DNA of 19,952 nt, from contig JBOGZI010000178.1 of NCBI GenBank assembly GCA_050697275.1, positions 1 through 19,952 of the forward strand, written 5' to 3'. Made by a program: the position numbers and the translations under genes. The DNA comes from JBOGZI01 sp050697275. Its GTDB lineage: Bacteria; Actinomycetota; Thermoleophilia; Solirubrobacterales; 70-9. Under the pieces are notes generated by a model that saw nothing but the letters and a program-made list of their open reading frames with translations, searched no databases and was not told the DNA's origin. Positions within the stretch are counted from its first letter, which is position 1; every line of letters starts with the position of its first letter. This document shows positions 8,314-15,544 of the stretch, one piece after another.

Positions 8314-8898
8314 TCAGCGGTGCTCGATCACGCGGTCGACCAGCTTGTACGCCTTGGCCTCCTCCGCGCTCATGAAGTAGTCCCGCTCGGTGTCCTTGGC
8401 GACCTTGTCGACGTCGTGGCCGGTGTGCTTCGCGATGATCTCGTCGAGGCGGCGGCGGACGTCGATGATCTCCTTGGCGTGGATCTCGATGTCAGCGGCC
8501 GGGCCCTGGAAGCCGCCCGAGACCTGGTGGATCAGGATCTTCGAGTTGGGCAGGGCCATCCGCTTCTCGTTGGCGCCGCCCGCGAGCAGCAGCGCGCCCA
8601 TCGACATCGCCACGCCGACGCAGATCGTCGCGACGTCGGGCTTGATGAACTGCATCGCGTCGTAGATCGCCAGCCCCGCGTAGACCGAGCCGCCCGGCGA
8701 GTTGACGTAGATGCTGATGTCCTTGTCCGGGTCCTCGGACTCGAGGTGGATCAGCTGGGCGACGATCAGGTTGGCGATGTCCTCGGTCACCGGGGTGCCG
8801 AGGAAGACGATCCGCTCGTTGAGCAGGCGCGAGTAGATGTCGAACGCCCGCTCGCCGCGGGACGTCTGCTCGACCACCATCGGGACCAGGGGGCTCAT
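8314..8898 (-). CDS. clpP: ClpP, proteolytic subunit of Clp protease
   Basis: ClpP is the self-compartmentalising serine peptidase that degrades proteins delivered by ClpX or ClpC. At 194 residues it has the normal size. The catalytic triad is intact: S99 in GVAMSMGALLLAGG, H124 in ILIHQ, and D173 in TERDYFMSAEEA. The oxyanion-side stretch YVNSPGGSVYAGLAIYDAM lies at about 64-82. The short N-terminus before the axial loop is typical. Only one clpP copy is seen here, whereas many Actinobacteria have two adjacent copies. The ATG at 8898 has no Shine-Dalgarno but has a TAGTAT box 9 nt upstream. It appears to be the first gene of an operon with the M23 peptidase and nitronate monooxygenase. clpX lies further downstream on the same strand with its own leader. 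Confidence 0.98.
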   Translation of the reverse strand: MSPLVPMVVEQTSRGERAFDIYSRLLNERIVFLGTPVTEDIANLIVAQLIHLESEDPDKDISIYVNSPGGSVYAGLAIYDAMQFIKPDVATICVGVAMSMGALLLAGGANEKRMALPNSKILIHQVSGGFQGPAADIEIHAKEIIDVRRRLDEIIAKHTGHDVDKVAKDTERDYFMSAEEAKAYKLVDRVIEHR

Positions 8899-8907
8899 TG
8901 GCGGCTG

Positions 8908-8913
8908 ATACTA
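8908..8913 (-). promoter_or_regulatory. Candidate -10 box of clpP (short leader)
   Basis: TAGTAT on the minus strand matches TAnnnT and ends 9 nt before the clpP ATG, predicting an mRNA start 0-3 nt before the start codon. No convincing -35 box is present. Confidence 0.4.
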
Positions 8914-8979
8914 GCCAACGGGGTGCACCGGGCCCGGGGGGCAACGCGGTGGATTGCGCCTCCCGGCACAAGCGGGAGA

Positions 8980-9534
8980 ATGCGGGCCGTGACGCCGGGT
9001 AAGGAGATCGTCACGGTCGGCCACTCCAACCACGAGGAGTCCGCCTTCCTCGAGCTGCTGCGCGCCGGCGACGTGGAGCTGCTGGTAGACGTCCGCGCCA
9101 ACCCCCGCTCGCGCTATCCGCAGTTCAACCGCTCCGCCCTCGCCGCCTCGCTGAAAGAGGGGGGGATCGACTACGTCCACCTGGGGGAGCAGCTCGGCGG
9201 GCGCCGCGAGTCACGACCGGACTCACTCAACCTCGCGCTGCCCGAGGGCCCCTTTCGCGGCTACGCCGACCACATGGACACCGGGGTCTTCGCCGACGGG
9301 CTGGCCCATCTGGAGGAGCTCGCGGGCGAGCGACGCACCGCGGTGATGTGCGCCGAGGCCGACTGGCGCCACTGCCACCGCCGGCTGGTCGCTGATGCCC
9401 TGGTGGTCCGGGGCTGGCGAGTCCTTCACCTGGGCGCGCGGGGAGGGATCGAGGAACACCAGCTGACCGAGTTCGCCCAGCTCGAGGGGGAAAGGCTCAG
9501 CTACCCAGCACCCCAGACCTCGCTGGGCATCTAA
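8980..9534 (+). CDS. DUF488 family protein
   Basis: This cytoplasmic protein of about 184 residues belongs to the DUF488 family, whose biochemical role is not established. The diagnostic blocks are TVGHSNH near the N-terminus, LLVDVRANPRSRYPQFN, a following YVHLGEQLGGRR, and the late cysteine/histidine motif MCAEADWRHCHRRLVADAL. The frame stays open far upstream antisense to clpP, but family sequence begins only at KEIVTVGHSNH. Either ATG 8980 or GTG 8989 fits. A GGGAG lies about 10 nt before the GTG but only 1-2 nt before the ATG, which slightly favours the GTG. The gene is divergent from clpP and convergent with the GNAT gene, with stops 8 bp apart. It begins the accessory block between clpP and tig. 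Confidence 0.9.
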   Translation: MRAVTPGKEIVTVGHSNHEESAFLELLRAGDVELLVDVRANPRSRYPQFNRSALAASLKEGGIDYVHLGEQLGGRRESRPDSLNLALPEGPFRGYADHMDTGVFADGLAHLEELAGERRTAVMCAEADWRHCHRRLVADALVVRGWRVLHLGARGGIEEHQLTEFAQLEGERLSYPAPQTSLGI

Positions 9535-9542
9535 CCCGCCCC

Positions 9543-10199
9543 TCAGATCCGCAGCCTGCGCGCAGGTCCCAGGTAGCCGGGCGGAACCCTCTGCCGCAGC
9601 ACCCGCAGGCCCGGCAGACGAAGGCACGCGATCGTGCCCAAAGGCCTGTATCCAACTGCAGCGACCAGGCCGCGCCCGGCGACGTTTCCGGGCATGAAGG
9701 TGGCAAGTAGCCGCCGATAACCCTCGGAGTGAAGCAGGCCGACCGCGAACGCCACGCCCTCGGCGCCGACTCCGCGGCCCCGGGCAGCTCGCGACGTGTA
9801 GACGTCATGGACGTAGACCACCCCTTCGGGCAGGTCGAAGGCGTGGTCGAGATAGGGCATCTCGGCACACCCGGTGGCCAGCCAGCGTGCCGAGACCACG
9901 TCCCCCTCGACTCGGGCCAGGACGCAGCGCTGGCCGGTCTCGAGCCGTCGCTCGACCTCGGCTGCTGCGAGGCCGGGACGAAGGCCCAGGTAGTCATCCA
10001 GGTGACCGGGTTCGAGGAACTCGAAGGAGATTCGGGGGCGGGACCGCCGGGAGGGCGGGTGGTCGTCCACCTCGCGAGCGACCAGCACCAGGCGCCGGTA
10101 GACGGTGAGGCCGAGGGAGCGCCACCAGAAGCTCCGCACGCCCTCCTCGCGGAGGACCTCGATGGCGCGTCGCGGGAGGGGGGCGCGATCAGCGCTCAC
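9543..10199 (-). CDS. GNAT family N-acetyltransferase
   Basis: A predicted acyl-CoA-dependent acetyltransferase of 218 residues. The GNAT fold starts near residue 57 with the ISFEFLEPGHLDDY strand-helix. Motif A is VYVHDVYTSRAARGRGVGAE, with the acetyl-CoA-binding RGRGVG at 140-145. Motif B follows as NVAGRGLVAAVGYRPLG. A basic N-terminal 55 residues precede the domain. The substrate cannot be read from the sequence. The GTG start overlaps the TGA of the upstream methyltransferase in a GTGA, which implies translational coupling, so the two enzymes probably act together. The pairing with a methyltransferase and a CapK-like ligase suggests modification of a sugar, lipid or small metabolite, which is inference only. 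Confidence 0.8.
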   Translation of the reverse strand: MSADRAPLPRRAIEVLREEGVRSFWWRSLGLTVYRRLVLVAREVDDHPPSRRSRPRISFEFLEPGHLDDYLGLRPGLAAAEVERRLETGQRCVLARVEGDVVSARWLATGCAEMPYLDHAFDLPEGVVYVHDVYTSRAARGRGVGAEGVAFAVGLLHSEGYRRLLATFMPGNVAGRGLVAAVGYRPLGTIACLRLPGLRVLRQRVPPGYLGPARRLRI

Positions 10200-10999
10200 A
10201 CCCAGGGCCGGATGGCGAGCGCCGCCACGAAGTGCCCGCTCAGGTACCTCGTCGGCAACCGCTGCAGTCGCTCCGCGGCGACCAGCGCGCCGATCGCGCG
10301 CCGCCTCTCGCGCTCGGAGCGCGGCAGCGGGAGCGCCGCGACCAGGGCTCGCGGAGCGTGAAGGATCGCCGTCAGCTCGCGCACCTGCAACCCAGCCTCG
10401 GCGAGGAGCGTTCGCAGCCGCCGCGGTCCGCAGGTCCAGCCGGTCTCGTAAGGGAAGCCGCCGCGGAGCCGGCGCGCCGGTCTCTCAGGAAGCCGATTGC
10501 GGACCGCGATCATTGGGTTGAGCGGATTGTCGAGGGTGACGATCACCCGGCCGCCCGGTCGGGTCACCCGGGCGACCTCGCTCAGCGCAGAGCGAACCCC
10601 GGAGACGTCGTCGAAGTGATCCAGGGTCGAGTTGGAGACGATCGCGTCGAAGCGGGAGTCCTCGAACGGCAGTGCCCTGAGGTCGGCCCGGATCGCCTCC
10701 AGCCCAGGGTGTTGCCGCCGCACCGGGCCCACGATCGAGTCCGCGATGTCGATGCCCACGATCTGGCGGGCCCGCGGACGCAGCGCCGGCAGGAGGCCCT
10801 CGGAGACGTACTCGTCGAAGAGGTCGGTCTTGAGCACGGAGTCGAACCCTGCCGGGAGCCAGCGCTCGAGTAGGCGGCAGTTGACCGCGTCGCTCTGCAG
10901 CCGCCATAACGGCGCCGGTCCCTGCGGCCACCACTTCGCCCGGAGCTCCCACCCTGCCTGTTCCGCGGAGGTGCTCGGGCTCGCGACTCTCGTCGCCAC
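10196..10999 (-). CDS. Class I SAM-dependent methyltransferase
   Basis: A Rossmann-fold methyltransferase of 267 residues. Motif II is IVGIDIADS (about 80-88), the acidic loop is RADLRALPFEDSRFDAIVSNSTLDHFDD (motifs III/IV, 104-131), and the late strand is EVARVTRPGGRVIVTLDNP (141-159). The usual glycine-rich motif I is replaced by SVLKTDLFDEYVSEGL (54-69). The SAM-binding loop is therefore atypical, though I believe such variants exist in related methyltransferases. A GTG start at 10999 is preceded by TAAGGT then GGCCAG; the hexamer could be read as a Shine-Dalgarno, but matches a -10 box equally well. It is divergent from the CapK-like gene and coupled to the GNAT gene through GTGA. The substrate is unknown. 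Confidence 0.83.
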   Translation of the reverse strand: MATRVASPSTSAEQAGWELRAKWWPQGPAPLWRLQSDAVNCRLLERWLPAGFDSVLKTDLFDEYVSEGLLPALRPRARQIVGIDIADSIVGPVRRQHPGLEAIRADLRALPFEDSRFDAIVSNSTLDHFDDVSGVRSALSEVARVTRPGGRVIVTLDNPLNPMIAVRNRLPERPARRLRGGFPYETGWTCGPRRLRTLLAEAGLQVRELTAILHAPRALVAALPLPRSERERRRAIGALVAAERLQRLPTRYLSGHFVAALAIRPWV

Positions 11000-11005
11000 C
11001 TGGCC

Positions 11006-11011
11006 ACCTTA
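11006..11011 (-). promoter_or_regulatory. Candidate -10 box of the methyltransferase-GNAT operon
   Basis: TAAGGT on the minus strand, 6 nt before GTG 10999, fits a leaderless promoter. The same hexamer occurs in the same position before tig and the CapK-like gene. It could alternatively serve as an AAGG ribosome binding site. Confidence 0.4.
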
Positions 11012-11106
11012 CCCGGCGGCGGCCGATCGGTTTCGGAGGACTAGCGTGTAGGGCCGTGAGGATGGACCCGCGCAGCGCCGAAGCGGAGCCGGTCATCCGC
11101 CGGCAG

Positions 11107-11112
11107 TAAGGT
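11107..11112 (+). promoter_or_regulatory. Candidate -10 box of the CapK-like gene
   Basis: TAAGGT on the plus strand, 7 nt before ATG 11120. It is identical in sequence and spacing to the box before tig, predicting an mRNA start at the ATG. A weak AAGG ribosome-binding role is the alternative. Confidence 0.4.
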
Positions 11113-11119
11113 TCCTGAG

Positions 11120-12405
11120 ATGCCCCCGCGAGGGGGCGAGCGCAGCCTCGCTACCCGGCTCGCCTGGACCGCCCATGTCGTCCGCCGCGCCCCCTTCGAG
11201 GCCCGTTTTCCGTTCCGGCCCCCAGCCGCGATCGAGCGGGCCCAGACACGGCGTCTCGCCGCCACGGTCGCACATGCCCATGAGCACGTGCCCTACTACC
11301 GGGAGACCATGCGGCGGATCGGGTTGGCACCCGGGGAGGTTCGAAGCGTGGCCGACCTCGCTCGACTCCCTCTGATCGAACGCGATCAGGTCCAGCGGGA
11401 TCCCGAATACTTCCTCTCGCGAGCCGAGCCCTTGGACTCCTACGTCGAGCTTCGCAGCGGGGGTAGCACGGGCGACCCATTGAGCCTCTTTCATCACCCT
11501 TTCTCGCTGTTCGAGCAGGCCGTCTACACGGAGCGTCGGCGATCGATCATCTCGCGGCTCGCCCGCCGCTACCGCTATCGCGAGGCCCGAGTCGCCGATA
11601 TCCCCGGCAGCTACGCCGGCGCGCAACACGTCGCACGGGCGTTCAAGGGCCTGAGCCTGGCACCGCCGGCGCTGCGAGTGAGACGGCGCCAGTACGAAGC
11701 CCTGACGCCGCTCGAGGAGCTGATTCCGCGGGACGGCATGAGCGAATCGGCGCGGACCATGATCAGCCGCGAGTTCGGCGTGGAGGTGCTGAGCACCTAC
11801 ACCGCGAGCGAGGCCTTCCAGATCGGCTTCGAGTGCGAGCACCATCGCGGCCACCATCTGAACGTCGATCTGTTCCCGGTCAGGATCATCTCCGATCAGG
11901 GCCGGAACATGCCGGACGGGGAAAGCGGAGAGGTCGTCGTCTCGAACCTGCAGGCACGGGGAACGATCCTCCTCAACTACCGGCTGAACGACATCGCGGC
12001 CAGGCGCCCAGGTCGCTGCCCGTGCGGCCGGACCCTGCCGCTGCTGTCCCTCGTTCAGGGCCGCAGCGACGAGTGGCTCGAGGATGCACAGGGCGGCGCA
12101 TCCATTCTCAGACGGCGCGCATCCTCATCCATGACGAGCTCGAGGTGCTGCGCTTTCAGCTGATCCAGGAGGCACGGGGCAGGTTCCGCGCCGCGCTGGT
12201 GACCGCCCCCGAGGCGGATCGAGACGCGATCCGACGGCGCCTTGCGCTCCGCTTCGAGTCCACCTTCGGCGAGGGAACCGTGCTACGCGTCTCCTTCGTC
12301 GACTCGCTTCCCCGCAGCCCCGCGGGCAAGACGCGACCGGTGATCTCGATGGCGGCGCTCGATCGCGCCGAGGGAGCCGGGATCGTCCAGCCTGGGCCGG
12401 GCTGA
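11120..12405 (+). pseudogene. PaaK/CapK-type adenylate-forming enzyme, split by a -1 frameshift
   Basis: An ANL-superfamily enzyme (phenylacetate-CoA ligase / CapK branch) that would activate a carboxylate with ATP. The first frame (11120-12163) holds SGGSTGDP at residues 113-120 (ATP loop A3), TASEAFQ at 228-234 (A5), YRLND at 287-291, CPCGR at 300-304 and GRSDE at 314-318 (hinge region). Family sequence then stops and resumes in the -1 frame from about 12091 to 12405, with RFQLIQEARGRFR and the catalytic A10 lysine in SPAGKTRPVIS (Lys codon 12328-12330). Restoring one base near 12091-12094 (cagggcggcg) gives a continuous 428-residue enzyme of normal length reading DAQGRRIHSQ. As written, the product lacks the mobile C-terminal domain and ends in 20-odd unrelated residues. 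This is either a recent one-base deletion or a sequencing error. The stop is 4 bp from the convergent tig stop. Confidence 0.85.
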
Positions 12406-12409
12406 GGAC

Positions 12410-13795
12410 TCAGTCCCCGGGGGTCCAGAGACTGCCCTTCTCCTCCCGCTCCTTCTCCGGCGTCCAGATCTGCTCGCGGGCCTCGGCCTGCTCGAGCGGG
12501 ATCGGTGTCGCCTCCTCGGCGATCACCTCGAGGGCGCGGCGCAGGCGAAGGTCCTGCTTGAGCAGGTCCTCGCGGCCGCTCTGGCGGATCTGCTCAAGCG
12601 CCTCCTTCGGCTCGGGGTGGCCATGGTCCTCGTGGCCCGGGGGCGGAGTGAGCGCCTGCAGCAGGTCCTCGTCCGTGATCTCGATCCCCTCCGCATCGGC
12701 GACTGCCTCCAGCACCGCCTCGCGCTTCAGCGCCCGCTCGGCGTCGGGCCGCGCCTCGGAGATCAGGTCCTCGCGGCTCTTCCCCTGCACCTTGAGGTAG
12801 GCCTCCGGGTCCATGCCCCGCTGCTGCAACTGGCGCTCCACCCGCCGCCACATCTCCTCGGCCCGGGCGGCGATCACGGCGTCGGGCGGCTCCACCTCGG
12901 CCTTCTCCACCGCGGCGTCGAGGGCGGCCTCGCGGAAGCGCTCGGCCACCTGCTGCTCGAGAGCCTCCCGGATCCGCTCCTCGATGTGGCTGCGCAGCTC
13001 GTCGAGCGTCTCGAACTCGGACGCCTCCGCCGCGAAGTCATCGTCCAGCTCCGGCAGCTCCTTCTCGCGGACCTCCCGCACCCTGATCTCGAACTCCGCG
13101 GTCTTGCCCGCCACCTCCTCGGCGGGGTAGTCGTCGGGAAAGGTCACCGTCGCCTTCCGCTCCTCGCCCGGCTCGGCGTCCTCGACCGCCTGCTCGAGCT
13201 CGGGCAGGACCCGCCCGGCCCCGAACTCGAGCAGATAGTCCTTGGCCGAGCCGCCCTCGAACGGCTCGCCGTCGATCTTTCCCTCGTAGTCGATCAGCAG
13301 GACGTCGCCCTGCTTCGCCTTGCGCTCGACCGGGTTCAGCTTCGCGAAGGCCTCGCGGAGGCGGTCGAGCTCGGCGTCCACGGCCTCCTTGGGGATCTCG
13401 GGCTCCGCGCGGCCCACCTCGAGCCCCTTGTAGTCCCCGAGCTTCGCCTCAGGCCTCACCGCCACCTCGATCGCGAAGCGAAGCGGCTCGCCCTCCCCCG
13501 GCAGCTCGGTCAGGTCGAGCTTCGGATCGCCGACCGGACTGACCCCCGAGTCCAGCATGGCGCGCTCGTACCAGTCCCCCAGCGAGCTCTCCAGGGCCTC
13601 GGTCAGCACCGTCTCGCGGCCGAGCCGCTGCACCACCATCTCCGCCGGCACCTTGCCCTTGCGGAATCCCGGGATCTTCAGGTCGCGGCCCAGCCGAGTA
13701 GCCGTTTCCTGGATGCGCACGTCGACATCCTTCGGGTCTACCCCAACCTCGACCCGGACCCGCGACTCGGGCAGCTCCTTTACGGTCGTCTCCAT
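12410..13795 (-). CDS. tig: Trigger factor (ribosome-associated chaperone)
   Basis: Trigger factor binds ribosomal protein L23 at the exit tunnel and shields nascent chains, with a peptidyl-prolyl isomerase domain. From ATG 13795 it has 461 residues. The N-terminal ribosome-binding domain has the signature GFRKGKVP at 43-50. The FKBP-like domain (about 150-240) includes DVLLIDYEGKIDGEPFEGG and the FGAGRVLPELEQAV block. The helical C-terminal chaperone arms follow, with a His-rich GHEDHGHPEP insertion late in the domain and a charged, Trp-containing tail. The frame is open 29 codons further upstream, but that part has no family similarity. ATG 13795 begins the standard METTVKELPESRVRVEV. TAAGGT lies 7 nt upstream, so the mRNA is probably leaderless. 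In many bacteria tig sits next to clpP-clpX; here about 3.5 kb of other genes separate them. Confidence 0.97.
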   Translation of the reverse strand: METTVKELPESRVRVEVGVDPKDVDVRIQETATRLGRDLKIPGFRKGKVPAEMVVQRLGRETVLTEALESSLGDWYERAMLDSGVSPVGDPKLDLTELPGEGEPLRFAIEVAVRPEAKLGDYKGLEVGRAEPEIPKEAVDAELDRLREAFAKLNPVERKAKQGDVLLIDYEGKIDGEPFEGGSAKDYLLEFGAGRVLPELEQAVEDAEPGEERKATVTFPDDYPAEEVAGKTAEFEIRVREVREKELPELDDDFAAEASEFETLDELRSHIEERIREALEQQVAERFREAALDAAVEKAEVEPPDAVIAARAEEMWRRVERQLQQRGMDPEAYLKVQGKSREDLISEARPDAERALKREAVLEAVADAEGIEITDEDLLQALTPPPGHEDHGHPEPKEALEQIRQSGREDLLKQDLRLRRALEVIAEEATPIPLEQAEAREQIWTPEKEREEKGSLWTPGD

Positions 13796-13802
13796 CGCGC
13801 GG

Positions 13803-13808
13803 ACCTTA
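13803..13808 (-). promoter_or_regulatory. Candidate -10 box of tig (leaderless)
   Basis: TAAGGT on the minus strand ends 7 nt before ATG 13795, and no separate Shine-Dalgarno is seen. There is no recognisable -35 hexamer at 16-19 bp. Confidence 0.45.
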
Positions 13809-13844
13809 GACGACGATCGCAACCCGCCCGGCAGCCCCTCCGGG

Positions 13845-14039
13845 CTGTCGCAACGGGAGCGGGCCGAGTCCTGGTTGCTCACCGGGCCACCGGGGCGGGT
13901 GCTCTCCTTCTCCGCTGACCTGGCGCTGGCGGTGCCGCTGCTGCTCGCGCACGGCGCCCGCCGCGCCTGGCAGCGGGTGTCGGCGGGCCGAGGCGCAGGG
14001 GACGAGCGGGGCGACGATCAGTCCTCGCCCGCGGCGTAG
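13845..14039 (+). CDS. Possible small protein of about 64 aa between tig and the synthase-like gene
   Basis: An open plus-strand frame ends at TAG 14037-14039 and overlaps the convergent 14018 gene by 22 nt. From about 13851 it reads like a protein: an RERAESWLLTGPPGR start, then an amphipathic-to-hydrophobic stretch (LSFSADLALAVPLLLAHGARRAW), then a charged tail. Codon third positions are almost all G/C and second positions clearly less so, as in real genes here. The problem is the start: no ATG or GTG lies between the end of the tig shadow and the protein-like part. CTG 13845 would give 64 residues, without a Shine-Dalgarno. The frame also stays open upstream antisense to tig. No family is recognised. 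It could be a real microprotein or a G+C-driven open frame. Confidence 0.35.
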   Translation: MSQRERAESWLLTGPPGRVLSFSADLALAVPLLLAHGARRAWQRVSAGRGAGDERGDDQSSPAA

Positions 14040-15538
14040 CCGAGGATCGAGCGGTCGATCAGCCACTCGACCGGGGCGACGTCGTCGGTGTAGACCTCGC
14101 CTCCCTCCAGTCGCGATCCGATGCGGTCGGAGGCGGCCGCGGCGACCACCCGGAGGTCGTCCGGCAGGTCCGGCAGCGCCTCGGCGAGGCGCTCGGCTGA
14201 GGCCGACGCCTCGCTCGCCAACAGCAGTGTGTTGGTGGGCTCGAGCGGGTCGCGGATCACCGTCGGGAAGACCTCGGCCATGGTGCGGCCGAGAACCTTC
14301 TCGAGGTCGTCGTTCCCCTCGGGGTGCCCGGCGTTGACGATCACTGCCCCGCCCGGAGCGAGGCGGTCGCGGGCGAGCTCGAAGAACTCGCGGGTCGCCA
14401 GGTAGAACGGGATGTAGGGCTGGCGGTAGGCGTCCACCATGATCACGTCGTAGTCGCCGTCCGAGTTGCGCAGCCAGGGCCGGGCGTCGTCGTGGAAGAC
14501 CTCGAGCCGCGGGTTGTCGAGATCGAAGTAGCGCTCTCCGAGCTCGGTCAGCTTCGCGTCGATCTCGACCCCGTCCACCTCGGTCTCGGGGAAGAAGTGG
14601 CCATAGGCCCGGGCGGTGGTGCCGGCTGCGTTGCCGAGGATCGCGATCCGCTCGGGCGGCTCGCCCCGAGCCGCGAAGGGAAGCGTCAGGTAGCCGTCCC
14701 AGACGTCCCCGGTCAGGTAGCTCCCGGGGCGGTACATCGAGTGGACAGCCTGGCCCTCGTTCAGCTCCAGCAACCGGTCGCCGTCGTCCTCCTCGATCAC
14801 CCGGATGTGCTGCTCCTCGCTCTCGCCCTCGAACAGGACCTGCTCGCCGTCGGTCGCCCGCACCGCGCCGACCGGCACCGCCAGGACGGCGGCGAGCCCC
14901 GCCGGGATCGCCAGGTAGCGCCAGCCGAGTCCCGCGGCGGCAACCAGCGCCAGCGCCACGGCGAAGGAGAGGAAGGTGCGCTGGGTGCCGATGAACGGGA
15001 TCATCACCAGCGCCGCCAGCATGGTCCCCAGCAGCGAGCCGGCGGTCGAGACCGCGTAGAGGCGGCCCGCCGTGCGCCCGGAGTGCTCGACGTCCGGGGT
15101 GGCGAGCCTCACCGCCCAGGGCGAGCAGGCGCCGAGCAGCACCACCGGCACCGCGATCAGGAAGAGGACGCCGACCAGTGAGCCGACGAAGGCGCCGGCC
15201 GAGATCTCGTCGAGCGCGTCCACGGAGACCTCGAAGAAGGGGCGCGCCGCGAAGGGCACCACCGCGAGCAGCGCCGCGGCCGCGCAGACCATCAGGCAGA
15301 GCCCCCGCATGTGGGGATGGCGGTCGCCCAGCCTCCCTCCGAGCCAGTAGCCGATCGAGAGCGAGACGAGGACGACGCCGATCGTGTTCGCCCAGACGAT
15401 CGTGGAGGCGCCGAAGTACGGCGCCATCAGCCGCGCCGCGGCGATCTCGGCTCCGAGGCTGGCGGTGCCGACCACGAAGACGAGGAGGTAGAGGAAGCGG
15501 TTGGAGCTCATCTGAGTCTGCGCATCAGCGTCGCGCAC
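14018..15538 (-). CDS. Membrane-anchored spermidine synthase-like protein (fused MFS-like/SpeE-like)
   Basis: A 506-residue fusion. Residues about 14-225 hold seven to eight hydrophobic helices resembling the transporter-like half of 'fused MFS/spermidine synthase' proteins, and residues about 235-500 hold a SpeE-like Rossmann domain. In the latter, the SAM-binding stretch is RIAILGNAAGTTARAYG (298-313), with the usual GGG loop changed to GNAAGT. VDGVEID (acidic E326) and HDDARPW (349-355) follow, then the catalytic-region D369 in VDAYRQPYIPFYL and a late LAPGGAVIVNAGHPEG. True polyamine synthesis is unproven for such fusions. The GTG start at 15538 is 6 nt after the ctaG stop, with AGGGG close upstream; ATG 15511 (residue 10) is an alternative. 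It probably shares a transcript with ctaG. Confidence 0.85.
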   Translation of the reverse strand: MRDADAQTQMSSNRFLYLLVFVVGTASLGAEIAAARLMAPYFGASTIVWANTIGVVLVSLSIGYWLGGRLGDRHPHMRGLCLMVCAAAALLAVVPFAARPFFEVSVDALDEISAGAFVGSLVGVLFLIAVPVVLLGACSPWAVRLATPDVEHSGRTAGRLYAVSTAGSLLGTMLAALVMIPFIGTQRTFLSFAVALALVAAAGLGWRYLAIPAGLAAVLAVPVGAVRATDGEQVLFEGESEEQHIRVIEEDDGDRLLELNEGQAVHSMYRPGSYLTGDVWDGYLTLPFAARGEPPERIAILGNAAGTTARAYGHFFPETEVDGVEIDAKLTELGERYFDLDNPRLEVFHDDARPWLRNSDGDYDVIMVDAYRQPYIPFYLATREFFELARDRLAPGGAVIVNAGHPEGNDDLEKVLGRTMAEVFPTVIRDPLEPTNTLLLASEASASAERLAEALPDLPDDLRVVAAAASDRIGSRLEGGEVYTDDVAPVEWLIDRSILGYAAGED

Positions 15539-15544
15539 GTACCC

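Noticed and set aside
6456..8375. 639-codon plus-strand open frame across the NMO, M23 and clpP genes
   Set aside because: It runs antisense through three well-recognised genes and across their gaps, with low-complexity Gly/Arg/Pro-rich sequence; a G+C artefact.
8320..8979. Extension of the DUF488 frame upstream, antisense to clpP
   Set aside because: The extended part is the shadow of clpP; DUF488 similarity begins only after position 9000.
12083..12100. Programmed -1 frameshifting in the CapK-like gene
   Set aside because: The shift site (CAG GGC GGC) does not allow good re-pairing of both tRNAs after a -1 slip, and no downstream stem-loop or pseudoknot stands out. A plain one-base deletion or error is simpler.
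13796..13882. 29-codon N-terminal extension of trigger factor
   Set aside because: The extension is polar, unrelated to the family, and would remove the candidate -10 box at 13803-13808. The standard trigger factor N-terminus begins at ATG 13795.
12617..13918. 433-codon plus-strand frame antisense to tig
   Set aside because: A Leu/Arg/His-rich mirror of trigger factor with no independent features.
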